From the NCBI RefSeq assembly GCF_037892605.1, contig NZ_JBBKTU010000001.1, forward strand, positions 2,728,001-2,792,000: a stretch of DNA of 64,000 bases, in the 5' to 3' direction. Of the stretch, positions 18,581 to 26,480 are shown piece by piece. The position numbers and the translations under genes are program-made. The DNA comes from Lacibacter sp. H407 (lineage in GTDB: Bacteria > Bacteroidota > Bacteroidia > Chitinophagales > Chitinophagaceae). The notes beneath the pieces were generated by a model, which was given only the letters and a program-made list of their open reading frames with translations, was not told where the DNA came from and searched no databases. Within the stretch, counting starts at the first letter, position 1, and the number at the start of each line of letters is the position of its first letter.

Positions 18581-20620
18581 ATGCGGATTCTGTTTGTTTT
18601 TCTTTTAATGGTCATGAGTTTTGGTGTAAGTGCCCAGTCGTATACACTAGCTGAGCAAAATGATCGCTGGGTAATACAACCTGATGGAAGTATTCAGTGG
18701 ACGATCAATGGAAGGATACCGCATAGCGATCATATTGAAATGGCCGGAGAAAAGGTAGCGATGTGGATGCAGTATGGAGTTGACAGCAGTGCCAAACCAA
18801 AGCTGTCTCGTACAATGGTTTTTCCTTCCTTTAGATTGTTGCCGCAGCGTACCATTGCTCACATGACGTATAACGTTGAAGATAATGATCTCCCAAGAAT
18901 TTATATTAACGACAGGTTATTCAAGGCAGGTGTACATAATGCATCATTACAAACAGATATGCAGGAGAAAGTTATCAGCATCACACATAACGGCATCATG
19001 CAAATCAATAGTGAAATCGGAAGAGATGGATTATTACTCAGGCGTATTTATTTTCCTTCAGTAGATAAAGCAGTTGCCATTGAAAAACTGGTATTTACCA
19101 ATTCCGGTAAACAACCGATCCGTGTGGACATGGACTATCTCAAACGGGAAGTAAGTCCATCAGCCGAACGCACAAGTAATGGTCCGCATCATTTTATTAT
19201 CTCAACGGTTGGTGCAGGATTAAAAACGATACAGCCGGGGGATAGTGCTGTATTTGCAATAACGTATCAGGCTACAAGAGCAGCGGAGCCTTTGCTTACA
19301 GTTGACATCAACAAAGAAGAAAATGCAAGGGAGATGCGTGTAAAACAGATGACAGCAAACCTGATCCTTGAAACACCAGATAAAATTTTGAATACCATGT
19401 TTGCATTTGCAAAAATTCGTGGTACAGAAAGTATTTATAACACAAAGGGCGGCTACATGCATGGCCCCGGTGGCTTACGTTATTATGCTGCTATTTGGGC
19501 AAATGATCAGGCCGAATACATCAATCCTTTTTTTGCTTTTCTGGGAGATGAAATTGGGAATAAGTCGGCAATGAATTCGTTCCGCATGTTTGCGAAATAC
19601 ATGAACCCGCAGTACAAAGCTATTCCAAGTTCTATTATTGCAGAAGGAGCAGGAGTATGGCAAGGCGCAAAAGACAGAGGAGATATGGCTATGATTGCTT
19701 ATGGTGCCGGACGTTATGCACTGGCGTATGGAAATGTTGATTCAGCAAAAGTATTGTGGCCATTGATCGAATGGTGTCTGGAATATCTTAAACGAAAAGT
19801 AACAGCAGAAGGAGTAGTGTATTCTGATAGTGATGAATTGGAAGGAAGATTTCCCGCAGGAAAAGCGAATCTTAACACGAGCTCTTTGTACTATGATGCA
19901 TTGATATCGGCCGCATATCTTGGTAAACTTTTAGGTATACCTGTTAAGCAAATGAAACAATATCAACAGGAAGCTGCAACACTGCGTACCAATATTGAAA
20001 AATATTTTGGAGCAACAGTCGATGGCTTTGAAACGTATCGCTATTACAAAGGAAATGATACGTTACGTGCATGGATCACTACACCATTAACGGTTGATAT
20101 ATTCGAACGCAAAGCAGGTACCATTGCTGCATTGTTCTCGCCTCGTTTATGGACGGAAGATGGCTTGGCTTCATTGGCAGGCAATAAAACATTTTGGGAT
20201 CGCTCTACTTTGTATGGTTTAAGAGGTGCTTTTGCAGCAGGTGAAACAGAAAAAGCCTTAGCTTTTCTAAAATACTTTTCACGCAGAAGGTTACTCGGCG
20301 AACATGTTCCCTATGCAGTTGAAGCATATCCTGAAGGCAATCAACGTCATTTATCAGCAGAGAGTGGTTTGTATTGCCGCATTTATACAGAAGGTATCTT
20401 TGGTATGCGACCGACCGGCTTCAATAGTTTCACCTGCACACCTCGCTTGCCGAAAGAATGGAATCAAATGGCCTTGCGAAATATTCATTCGTTTGGAAAT
20501 GTATTCGATATAGAAGTTACACGAACAGCTCCGGGAAAATTAGTGATCACAATAAAAAAATCAGGGCAGGAAAAGAAGTACACGATTAAAGAAGGGGCAA
20601 CTCAAAAGGTTATTCTATGA
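18581..20620 (+). CDS. Secreted six-hairpin (alpha/alpha)6 glycosidase, family not identified
   Basis: The start at 18581 (M-R-I-L-F-V-F-L) gives a signal peptide ending V-S-A-Q; the longer frame from 18470 would bury it. The N-terminal 280 residues are beta-rich. The C-terminal part is a toroid with I-W-A-N-D-Q-A-E (a likely catalytic-acid region), L-N-T-S-S-L-Y-Y, S-T-L-Y-G-L-R-G and a late E-S-G-L-Y-C-R-I-Y-T-E-G segment. The layout resembles GH78, GH63 or GH95-type enzymes, and I could not pick one. It is divergent from the beta-helix gene and followed by a small surface-type lipoprotein, so it probably belongs to the same glycan pathway. Confidence 0.72.
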   Translation: MRILFVFLLMVMSFGVSAQSYTLAEQNDRWVIQPDGSIQWTINGRIPHSDHIEMAGEKVAMWMQYGVDSSAKPKLSRTMVFPSFRLLPQRTIAHMTYNVEDNDLPRIYINDRLFKAGVHNASLQTDMQEKVISITHNGIMQINSEIGRDGLLLRRIYFPSVDKAVAIEKLVFTNSGKQPIRVDMDYLKREVSPSAERTSNGPHHFIISTVGAGLKTIQPGDSAVFAITYQATRAAEPLLTVDINKEENAREMRVKQMTANLILETPDKILNTMFAFAKIRGTESIYNTKGGYMHGPGGLRYYAAIWANDQAEYINPFFAFLGDEIGNKSAMNSFRMFAKYMNPQYKAIPSSIIAEGAGVWQGAKDRGDMAMIAYGAGRYALAYGNVDSAKVLWPLIEWCLEYLKRKVTAEGVVYSDSDELEGRFPAGKANLNTSSLYYDALISAAYLGKLLGIPVKQMKQYQQEAATLRTNIEKYFGATVDGFETYRYYKGNDTLRAWITTPLTVDIFERKAGTIAALFSPRLWTEDGLASLAGNKTFWDRSTLYGLRGAFAAGETEKALAFLKYFSRRRLLGEHVPYAVEAYPEGNQRHLSAESGLYCRIYTEGIFGMRPTGFNSFTCTPRLPKEWNQMALRNIHSFGNVFDIEVTRTAPGKLVITIKKSGQEKKYTIKEGATQKVIL

Positions 20621-20791
20621 GATGATAGGGTATTTGAATTAATGTACTTTTAAGCATATAATCGTTTCTCTTTGCTCAGGAAATATAGGCCTCTTAGTGT
20701 AGATAGATATCTGCTAAGAGCAACCAGAATATCACAGCAGCAGATTTACGAATTGAGCACTAGCTTCACCTAAATGGCAGATAAATTGTTT

Positions 20792-21496
20792 ATGAAAATG
20801 ATAAGAAAAATCAGCGATTTTTTCATTTATTTTTTAATACTGATTAGTATTCATGTTGCATGTACGCAGAGTATACATAAAGCCGCAGGTAACATCATTT
20901 TTGAAGATAATTTTCAGAAGGATACTAAAAACTGGATTGCAGAATTTGAACAACCAGTTGGTTCGACTTTAAAAATCGGGAACGGTATATTGGATATCAA
21001 TGCTGCCAAGGGCGCCACCGTTTGGTACAAGAAAAAATTATCGGGCAATGTGATGATTACTTATACAGCAACAGTAATAGACTCTGCTGGTAAAAACGAA
21101 AGGGTTTCAGATTTAAATGTTTTTTGGATGGCATCCAATCCAAAGTCGGATCAAATGTTTCAGCAAAATGGAAAATTTTCATCTTACGATAACCTGCATT
21201 TGTATTATGCAGGTATAGGTGGGCACGATAACTCAACAACTCGTTTTAGAAAATATGCTGGCAGCGAAGGGAAAGAAATTTTGAAAGAATACACAGACAA
21301 AGAGCATCTGTTAGAAGGAAATAAAAAATATGCCATTAAGATAGTTGTTGACAACGGGCTTGTTCAATATTTTATAAATGAAATATTGTTTTGGGAATTT
21401 AAAGATGCCGCTCCCTATAAGGAAGGATATTTTGGTTTTCGGACTACCACCAGTCATCAAACATTTGAAAACTTTAAAGTTTATAAATTAAAATAA
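20792..21496 (+). CDS. DUF6250/DUF1961-like concanavalin-fold lipoprotein
   Basis: The start at 20792 is preferred over 20774 because it begins closer to the hydrophobic segment, which ends in a lipobox-like H-V-A-C. The mature part begins with I-I-F-E-D-N-F and contains several W/F-rich strands and a closing G-Y-F-G-F-R-T-T, typical of YesU-type or DUF6250 jelly-rolls found in rhamnogalacturonan and other PULs. Likely a sugar-binding or accessory lyase protein at the outer membrane. It lies 171 bases after the glycosidase, so the two may or may not be co-transcribed. Family assignment is by recognition and should be checked with a profile search. Confidence 0.62.
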   Translation: MKMIRKISDFFIYFLILISIHVACTQSIHKAAGNIIFEDNFQKDTKNWIAEFEQPVGSTLKIGNGILDINAAKGATVWYKKKLSGNVMITYTATVIDSAGKNERVSDLNVFWMASNPKSDQMFQQNGKFSSYDNLHLYYAGIGGHDNSTTRFRKYAGSEGKEILKEYTDKEHLLEGNKKYAIKIVVDNGLVQYFINEILFWEFKDAAPYKEGYFGFRTTTSHQTFENFKVYKLK

Positions 21497-21533
21497 GTAG
21501 AAAGAAAATTGAGATATCCTCAAAAACCGAAAA

Positions 21534-21679
21534 ATGACAATTATAAAAAGGTTAATGAAACCTGTTTATTTATTGCTCATTAGTTTTGGTTTGTTTGCCA
21601 CAGCAAACCCGGTGATGTTATTGTAACGAAAGATAGTATTTGGATAGATGTTGCAATCGATTTTAATACCAAAAAATGA
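21534..21679 (+). pseudogene. Remnant of a PL6-type (chondroitinase B/alginate lyase-like) gene
   Basis: A signal peptide (M-K-P-V-Y-L-L-L-I-S-F-G-L-F-A) starts at 21555 or 21534. After a frameshift or small deletion at about 21605 the second frame reads S-K-P-G-D-V-I-V-T-K-D then I-W-I-D-V-A-I-D-F-N and stops at 21679. That string is the characteristic N-terminal strand of PL6 lyases (K-P-G-D-x-I-x-L-x-x-G-x-W). Nothing downstream to 21870 resembles the rest of the enzyme. Confidence 0.55.
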
Positions 21680-21874
21680 ATTCTTGTTTGTAAGAGTTGA
21701 GTTTAAATTTTTTACTATCTTCATTTTATAGATGCATTGTTGAAGCAATTCAATTTGTTTAAAGAAAGGTAAGATGAAGTTGGTGAGTCATTTGGTGAGT
21801 TGATATTTTGGAAGCTTATAATGATTTGATTATCAGATAGTTATAGCGAACAGATTCGGAGCCGTCCGGTCCGC

Positions 21875-21905
21875 AAAAAGCCACTCAAATTTGAGTGGCT
21901 TTTTT
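21875..21905. terminator. Strong intrinsic terminator, nearly symmetric
   Basis: A perfect inverted repeat: A-rich arm plus GCCACTCAAA, then TTTGAGTGGC and a T run. The flanking A and T tracts let it work on both strands. It closes the decayed region downstream of the DUF6250-like gene and precedes the VOC gene. Confidence 0.85.
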
Positions 21906-22216
21906 GTGTTTATGCTATTCGTTCTTTTAAAAAAAATCGAACCAAGCATTTCCCTGCTTTCATCGACATTCCGGCAAAAACGGGGCTTGCTGCTATGCTG
22001 GCTGACGAATATATTCTCATCTTTTTATTCGCTATGAGCAGTTGCTCCACCCGACGTAATTATATTTATTTTTTGTTGTTAACTTAATCATCATATTTTC
22101 AATCAGCAGCGGTTCCGGGCTGGACGATCAATGAATACCAGCACAGCAGCAAGCCCTGTCCGTTAGCGTTCATGCTTTCTTCCTTCTGCTTCACTTTGTA
22201 AGAAAAATATAAACCA
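21906..22216. other. Gene-free stretch before the VOC gene, containing a 22-bp inverted repeat
   Basis: No reading frame with protein character was found on either strand. The stretch holds the inverted repeat annotated at 21979-22159 and presumably the promoter of the VOC gene. No clear TAnnTTTG element was identified. Confidence 0.6.
21979..22159. repeat. Imperfect 22-bp inverted repeats bounding about 180 bp
   Basis: The left arm (21979-22000) reads GGGGCTTGCTGCTATGCTGG after AC. The right arm (22138-22159) is its reverse complement with two mismatches. The 137 bases between code for nothing recognisable. It could be a small MITE- or REP-like element. No second copy was seen in the window and no target-site duplication was evident. 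Confidence 0.5.
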
Positions 22217-22723
22217 ATGATAAGGTCTTTCCTCCTTTTACTCTTTTTCTTTATCGCATCCTTTGCGATTGCACAAAAAAGTACTGCCTGGTATAACCAT
22301 ACTCTATTGGATGTACAGAACCTGGAAAGTAGTGTTGCTTTTTACACCAAAGTGTTTCAGGCAGACACTATACCGTATCCCTTTCCTCCGAGCTCTCAAT
22401 ACATTGTAAAATGGTTGAGAGTGGGTGAGGGTACTGAACTCCATTTATCACAGTGGATCAACGACACCACTAAAGTTATCCGTGACGTACCTTCAGTACC
22501 AGAACTTGTAGGTTTTGTACACTTAGGTTTTATGGTAATTTCAATGGATGTTTTTGTGAAGAGGCTTATGGAAGTGAGCAGTGATTACAAATCAGGTAAA
22601 TACAAACAGCCGATTATTGAGAGAATGCCCTACGGTGCGAAAACTATCATGATAAAAGACCCTGATGGAAACGAAATACACGTTATAGAATCAATACCTG
22701 CAAACAGTAGAACGAACCGCTAA
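22217..22723 (+). CDS. Secreted VOC-superfamily (glyoxalase/dioxygenase-like) protein
   Basis: Signal peptide ending A-I-A-Q, then N-H-T-L-L-D-V-Q-N-L-E-S-S-V-A-F-Y as the first beta-alpha-beta unit, and a C-terminal D-P-D-G-N-E-I-H-V-I-E, the usual end of a VOC metal-binding module. It is 168 residues long, one fold unit pair. Export to the periplasm is less common for this superfamily. Substrate unknown. It stands alone between hairpin structures and is probably transcribed singly. Confidence 0.8.
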   Translation: MIRSFLLLLFFFIASFAIAQKSTAWYNHTLLDVQNLESSVAFYTKVFQADTIPYPFPPSSQYIVKWLRVGEGTELHLSQWINDTTKVIRDVPSVPELVGFVHLGFMVISMDVFVKRLMEVSSDYKSGKYKQPIIERMPYGAKTIMIKDPDGNEIHVIESIPANSRTNR

Positions 22724-22778
22724 CAGTGTGTTTATAAAATTGTGGCTGGACAGTAAGCACTAAACTATTCCTTCGCAG

Positions 22779-22802
22779 AAACGTCTCCCGCAGGGGACGT
22801 TT
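22779..22802. terminator. Hairpin downstream of the VOC gene
   Basis: A 10-bp stem with one T-G wobble (AAACGTCTCC with GGGGACGTTT) closes a CGCA tetraloop, about 55 bases after the VOC stop. No T run follows on the plus strand, so this is either a weak or factor-dependent terminator or a REP-like hairpin. Confidence 0.55.
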
Positions 22803-22932
22803 CGTCATACAGCGTTGAAGTGTAATTACGCCAGGTCCCTTTCAGGAGACGTGTCTAAGAATAATCATCCTGTCATCACGTGTTTCTTTTTTAGTCTATT
22901 TTTAGATGTAATACATCATCTAATAAAAAATC

Positions 22933-23883
22933 ATGAGTGATTCAAGGATTCGATTTATCGCAGTTGTATATCTGTCTTTTTTTGCAACCATTTTACAGGC
23001 TCAGCATACTGAGGAGTTTGTACATGTAAAAGTGCAACGGCTGAATGATAGCCATATTGATGTGTATCATCACAAACCAACAGGAGATGTGAGGTTGCCC
23101 GTTGTTATTTTTTGCCAGGGAAGCGGATACAATTCAGGTACCAAAGAATTTCTTGGGTTGTTGCAGCCATTCAACACAAAGGCTGTTGGGCTTGTAATAG
23201 AAAAACAGGGTGTAAAATTTGGTGATAAAGGAGATACCCTGCGTGATGATTTTATTCAAAACAATACGGTTCATCAGCAGCTTTACGATTATCTGCGTGT
23301 GCTCCAGTATATGCGGGTAAATATGCGTTGGTGGAACGGCGAGGTGTATGTGATTGGAGGATCGGAGGGTGGTTTGCTGGCAGGTTTGCTGGCAAGTTTT
23401 TATCCGAATGTAAAAGCGGTAGCTATTCTTTCGTATGGTGCCGGGTTGAACTTTGGTGAAGCATGGTCGGCGGCCATTCATTTGCAAAAGAAAGCAGAGG
23501 GCGCAACTGCAACTGAAATTGAAACGGATATAGCGGCCTTTCAGGATACACTCCATCAAATCCGTAAAAACCCAACCTATTTAAAATCATATAACGGTCG
23601 TGAGAATACCTATGCATGGTGGTCGTCCATTATGGATGTACGATTGCAGAATGCGTTATTGGATTTGACGATTCCGATCTATCTGGCACAAGGAGCACAA
23701 GATCTTACAGCACCGCCATCTTCTGCAAGATTATTAAAAGAGGCATTCATCCGGAATAAAAAATCCAATCTTATCTATAAAGAATACCCCGATTATGACC
23801 ATGCATTTAAGGATAACATCAGTGAATCGCATTTTACAGAAGTAGTGACAGAAGCAATCAAATGGTTGCTGGAAGTGAAATAG
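22933..23883 (+). CDS. Secreted alpha/beta-hydrolase of dienelactone hydrolase/prolyl peptidase type
   Basis: A hydrophobic leader ending L-Q-A-Q is followed by a canonical fold: V-V-I-F-C-Q-G-S-G with the oxyanion loop, the elbow I-G-G-S-E-G-G with Ser144, a strand ending G-A-Q-D-L-T-A with the candidate Asp, and Y-D-H-A-F with His. Length, 316 residues, is ordinary. Likely an esterase or peptidase in the periplasm; substrate unknown. It converges on the ScyD/ScyE-like gene with a repeat hairpin between them. Confidence 0.78.
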   Translation: MSDSRIRFIAVVYLSFFATILQAQHTEEFVHVKVQRLNDSHIDVYHHKPTGDVRLPVVIFCQGSGYNSGTKEFLGLLQPFNTKAVGLVIEKQGVKFGDKGDTLRDDFIQNNTVHQQLYDYLRVLQYMRVNMRWWNGEVYVIGGSEGGLLAGLLASFYPNVKAVAILSYGAGLNFGEAWSAAIHLQKKAEGATATEIETDIAAFQDTLHQIRKNPTYLKSYNGRENTYAWWSSIMDVRLQNALLDLTIPIYLAQGAQDLTAPPSSARLLKEAFIRNKKSNLIYKEYPDYDHAFKDNISESHFTEVVTEAIKWLLEVK

Positions 23884-24007
23884 TAAAAGTGAGAGATTGC
23901 TGATCGTATATCTAACACTGCAATCGTATAAAACGTATGAAAATTCTAATTGCAGTGTTGTCTGTCAGTATTTTTTCTTTTCGTCGGTCGGGGTTTGGTG
24001 TAAACAA

Positions 24008-24066
24008 CCCCGGGAGTTAGAATATAAAATCCCGGGGTCCACTGCGTGAGACCCCGGGCGGACATA
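24008..24066. repeat. Hairpin repeat, copy 1, between convergent genes
   Basis: A 59-bp unit with overlapping palindromes. CCCGGGGTC (24031-24039) pairs perfectly with GACCCCGGG (24050-24058) around a 10-nt loop, and an upstream CCCCGGGA (24008) can pair with TCCCGGGG. A near-identical copy in the same orientation lies at 26018-26077. Both sit between the 3' ends of convergent genes, so a bidirectional terminator or REP-type role is likely. Confidence 0.75.
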
Positions 24067-24097
24067 GAGTTGCATAATTCGTTTCTACTACGTACAG

Positions 24098-25159
24098 TTA
24101 ATGAACATTAGCAGGCGAAACATTTTCAATCTTCAAGACCTGGCCGGTGAGGCTAACCACGTAGGCATTGTTGCCGATGAACTCCAGTGAGGTGGGCTGG
24201 TTCAGTCCATTTGCGATAACGCTGAAACTGCCATCCGTTTTGAGCTTCAGGAGTGCGCCGGTGTTTGGCATGGCGGGTGCTCCTTCATACGGACCATCCC
24301 AGATGCCCTGTGCAAGCGTATAGAGAGTGTTTCCGCTGCCAAATTCCACATCTACAAATAACCCAACATTTAACCCGGCGGCTGAGGCAATTTCGGTTGC
24401 GGTGAGCGGCTTTGTTGAGAGGGCCATGAGCTTTGCTTCCTCAGGTAAGTGTGGAATGGGACCGGCCAGGGTGAAGTAGATCGTGTTGCCTCTCAGAGCC
24501 AGCCCGGTGGGCACAACATTTCCGAAGGCGATCATTTCCGTGATATTGCCATCGAGGGTAACATAAAGTATGCGGTTATGGTGCCCGTCATTCACAATGA
24601 AACCGTCACGGTAAGCTATGAACGAGTACTGGAAACCGGTGGGCACGAAGAAGTCTGGCACCGGGGGATGAGCAATAGACCATTCGCCGATATCGGCAAT
24701 GATGGTATAACTATCAGGGCCATCCACACGGTAGATGCCTACGATGTCTTCACCACCAAGATCCGACCCAACACCGGTAACCAATGCATATGCAGTCCAG
24801 TCACGGAAGGCCACATCGATTACTCCGGCACCCTGGAAAAACGGGTCTGGGTTGCGCTTTGGCAATCCGGTAGTAAAGATCGTACGGGCACCGGTCTTTG
24901 GATGTATGCGCCAGATGGTGCCGGCGAGTGGTGCGGTAACGTACAACGCACCGTCAGGACCAACGGTACTTCCCTGCAACTCCTCCAGGCCCGTAACCAG
25001 CAGCGCTGGTACACCCGGTTGTACTGTTTTTGCTTTTACCATCGAATTATCCAAAAGGGTATCTTCAGCATTATCAGTAAGATCTCCCTTTTTACAAGAT
25101 GAAGCGATCATCAGAAGAACTAATACTACGATTGCTAAAGCATTGGCTGTTCTTTTCAT
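24098..25159 (-). CDS. ScyD/ScyE-family beta-propeller lipoprotein
   Basis: The leader ends in M-I-A-S-S-C, a lipobox, so the protein is probably anchored in a membrane. The mature region has six-bladed-propeller strands such as G-P-D-G-A-L-Y-V-T-A, G-T-I-W-R-I-H-P and L-N-Q-P-T-S-L-E-F, typical of the ScyD/ScyE family named after cyanobacterial scytonemin genes. In Bacteroidota the function is unknown. Two sampled lines of this gene are about 52 and 57 percent GC, against about 45 percent in a neighbouring line, and hairpin repeats flank it together with RidA. Recent transfer is a fair guess. Several plus-strand frames over it are shadows. Confidence 0.75.
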   Translation of the reverse strand: MKRTANALAIVVLVLLMIASSCKKGDLTDNAEDTLLDNSMVKAKTVQPGVPALLVTGLEELQGSTVGPDGALYVTAPLAGTIWRIHPKTGARTIFTTGLPKRNPDPFFQGAGVIDVAFRDWTAYALVTGVGSDLGGEDIVGIYRVDGPDSYTIIADIGEWSIAHPPVPDFFVPTGFQYSFIAYRDGFIVNDGHHNRILYVTLDGNITEMIAFGNVVPTGLALRGNTIYFTLAGPIPHLPEEAKLMALSTKPLTATEIASAAGLNVGLFVDVEFGSGNTLYTLAQGIWDGPYEGAPAMPNTGALLKLKTDGSFSVIANGLNQPTSLEFIGNNAYVVSLTGQVLKIENVSPANVH

Positions 25160-25187
25160 AAAAAATAAATTAATGGTTAAAGAATAA

Positions 25188-25527
25188 AAATGCCTGGGAA
25201 CGGGAGTGGGGAATCAGAGATGGACTATAAAAATAATAGCAAGTTTTATGAACAGCAATACCTATAAAATGGTAGAAAATACCAATGCCCGGTTCTAGTG
25301 TTCACGAACCATGGTAAAGGTCGCCATTGGTAACTAAAGCAATATCTGCAAACTATAGCTAAACAAGTAACGGGAATGCACAGGTCAACGACCTGCGCAA
25401 GAGAGGGTCTGGTGCAACCGACCCGCCATAATGAAACAAATAAATTAACAACGGCGAGTCCCTTTTAGTAGACTTGCCTGAGAAAGAAAGAACCTAATTT
25501 TAAGAAATCAACTTTCAAATAAAACAC
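25188..25527. other. Intergenic region between the divergent ScyD/E-like and RidA genes
   Basis: About 340 bases without coding potential. It must hold both promoters. Two adjacent hairpins lie in its centre, annotated separately. No clear TAnnTTTG element was identified. Confidence 0.6.
25381..25424. repeat. Two adjacent hairpins upstream of ridA
   Basis: The first is CAGGTC-AAC-GACCTG (25381-25395). The second is GGGTC-T-GGT, loop GCA, ACC-GACCC (25405-25424). Both are GC-rich in an AT-rich spacer. They could be REP-like units or RNA structure in the ridA leader. No T run follows. Confidence 0.5.
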
Positions 25528-25995
25528 ATGGATAAAAACGATATTGAAGAACGGTTGAATGAATTAGGAATAGTTATTCCTGACATGCAGTTACCGATTG
25601 CAAACTATGTTCCCGCTAAAAAAACCGGGAATTTGGTTTTTACTGCCGGACAGGTATGCAGTATTGGCGATAAGGTTATCAAGGGCAAACTGGGTAAAGA
25701 AATTGATATTGAAACAGGTAAAGAAGCAGCCAGGATGTGCGTCATAAACTGTTTGGCTGCAGTTAAAAAACTTGCAGGTTCATTAAATGCCGTTAAAGAA
25801 ATTATTGCTGTACATGGCCTGATCAATTGTGTTCCCGAATTTACCAGCCAGGCTGAAGTTATGAATGGGGCTTCAGATTTTATGGTACAGGTTTTTGGTG
25901 AGCAGGGACAACATACAAGAACAGCAGTTGGAGTAGCAAGTTTACCTTTCAATTTTTCTGCATCGATCTATATTGTAGTTGAATTATACGAATGA
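25528..25995 (+). CDS. RidA-family protein (YjgF/YER057c/UK114)
   Basis: 155 residues covering a single RidA domain: N-Y-V-P-A-K-K-T-G-N-L-V-F-T-A-G-Q near residue 27 and a late T-R-T-A-V-G-V-A-S-L-P segment with the Arg that binds the carboxylate of imine intermediates (the I-E-A/V-E-A-type ending is I-V-V-E-L). It is slightly longer than the E. coli-type 128 residues, resembling the YjgH/cd02199 subgroup. It probably deaminates reactive enamine/imine metabolites in the cytoplasm. It is monocistronic, ending before the second hairpin repeat. Confidence 0.88.
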   Translation: MDKNDIEERLNELGIVIPDMQLPIANYVPAKKTGNLVFTAGQVCSIGDKVIKGKLGKEIDIETGKEAARMCVINCLAAVKKLAGSLNAVKEIIAVHGLINCVPEFTSQAEVMNGASDFMVQVFGEQGQHTRTAVGVASLPFNFSASIYIVVELYE

Positions 25996-26017
25996 TAAAC
26001 TAACAGATCTTCCTCGG

Positions 26018-26077
26018 CCCCGGTAGTTAGGATATACAAATCCCGGGGTCCACTGCGTGAGAACCCGGGCGGACATA
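26018..26077. repeat. Hairpin repeat, copy 2, between convergent genes
   Basis: 60 bp, differing from the copy at 24008-24066 by a few substitutions and one inserted base. The loop CACTGCGTGA and the downstream CGGGCGGACATA are identical in both. It again separates convergent genes (RidA on plus, a small protein on minus). Confidence 0.75.
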
Positions 26078-26184
26078 AGTAAATATTTATAAAGTGTTGG
26101 GAGGAGGCTGGAATTAAAGAAGCAAATTTGAAAGGGTATTGGCTTCGCCAAATCTAAAGTGATGAAGCCAATACCTTTTTTAAC

Positions 26185-26463
26185 CTAGTCTGAAACAGCG
26201 ATACTAACAACTGAGCGGATGACAAGCTTTTTACCCGACCCATCTACTTCACGAAATAAATTATTCAGTTGATCCATGCTTTTGGTCAAAGCGTCGATCC
26301 TATTGATATGAAAGGGATCGTCCTTGCCAAAACGCTCATTGGCACTGAAATTTTGGATTTCGTGAAAATTTGTTTTCCTTGAAAACAAATCGATTAACAG
26401 TTCACGGGCATCTTCCGGTGTAAATTGCCCGTCAATCAAATCTGCATGAAGTTCTCTTTTCAT
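26185..26463 (-). CDS. Small protein of unknown function, paralogue of 26662-26946
   Basis: 92 residues, charged, with no signal or membrane segment. The N-terminal L-I-D-G-Q-F-T, a central F-H-E and a run of predicted helices align with the 94-residue protein two genes upstream (L-I-K-G-Q-F-S, F-H-E-N-K-I). I do not recognise a named family. It is the last gene of a minus-strand group after isocitrate dehydrogenase and is followed by the hairpin repeat. A regulatory or scaffolding role is conceivable, but nothing in the sequence proves one. Confidence 0.65.
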   Translation of the reverse strand: MKRELHADLIDGQFTPEDARELLIDLFSRKTNFHEIQNFSANERFGKDDPFHINRIDALTKSMDQLNNLFREVDGSGKKLVIRSVVSIAVSD

Positions 26464-26480
26464 AAAAATTAATTAAGAGG

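Noticed and set aside
21841-21876. GC-rich stretch before the terminator, resembling a tRNA 3' end
   Set aside because: No T-arm with the GTTCGA-type loop and no matching acceptor stem upstream; not a tRNA.
22138-22175. Possible integron attC-like site (CCGTTAGCG near the right inverted repeat)
   Set aside because: The core does not fit GTTRRRY and no matching R'' site or integrase gene is present.
24449-25187. Plus-strand frames of 217 and 150 codons over the ScyD/E-like gene
   Set aside because: They are mirror frames of a higher-GC gene on the minus strand, have no family motifs and lack upstream signals.
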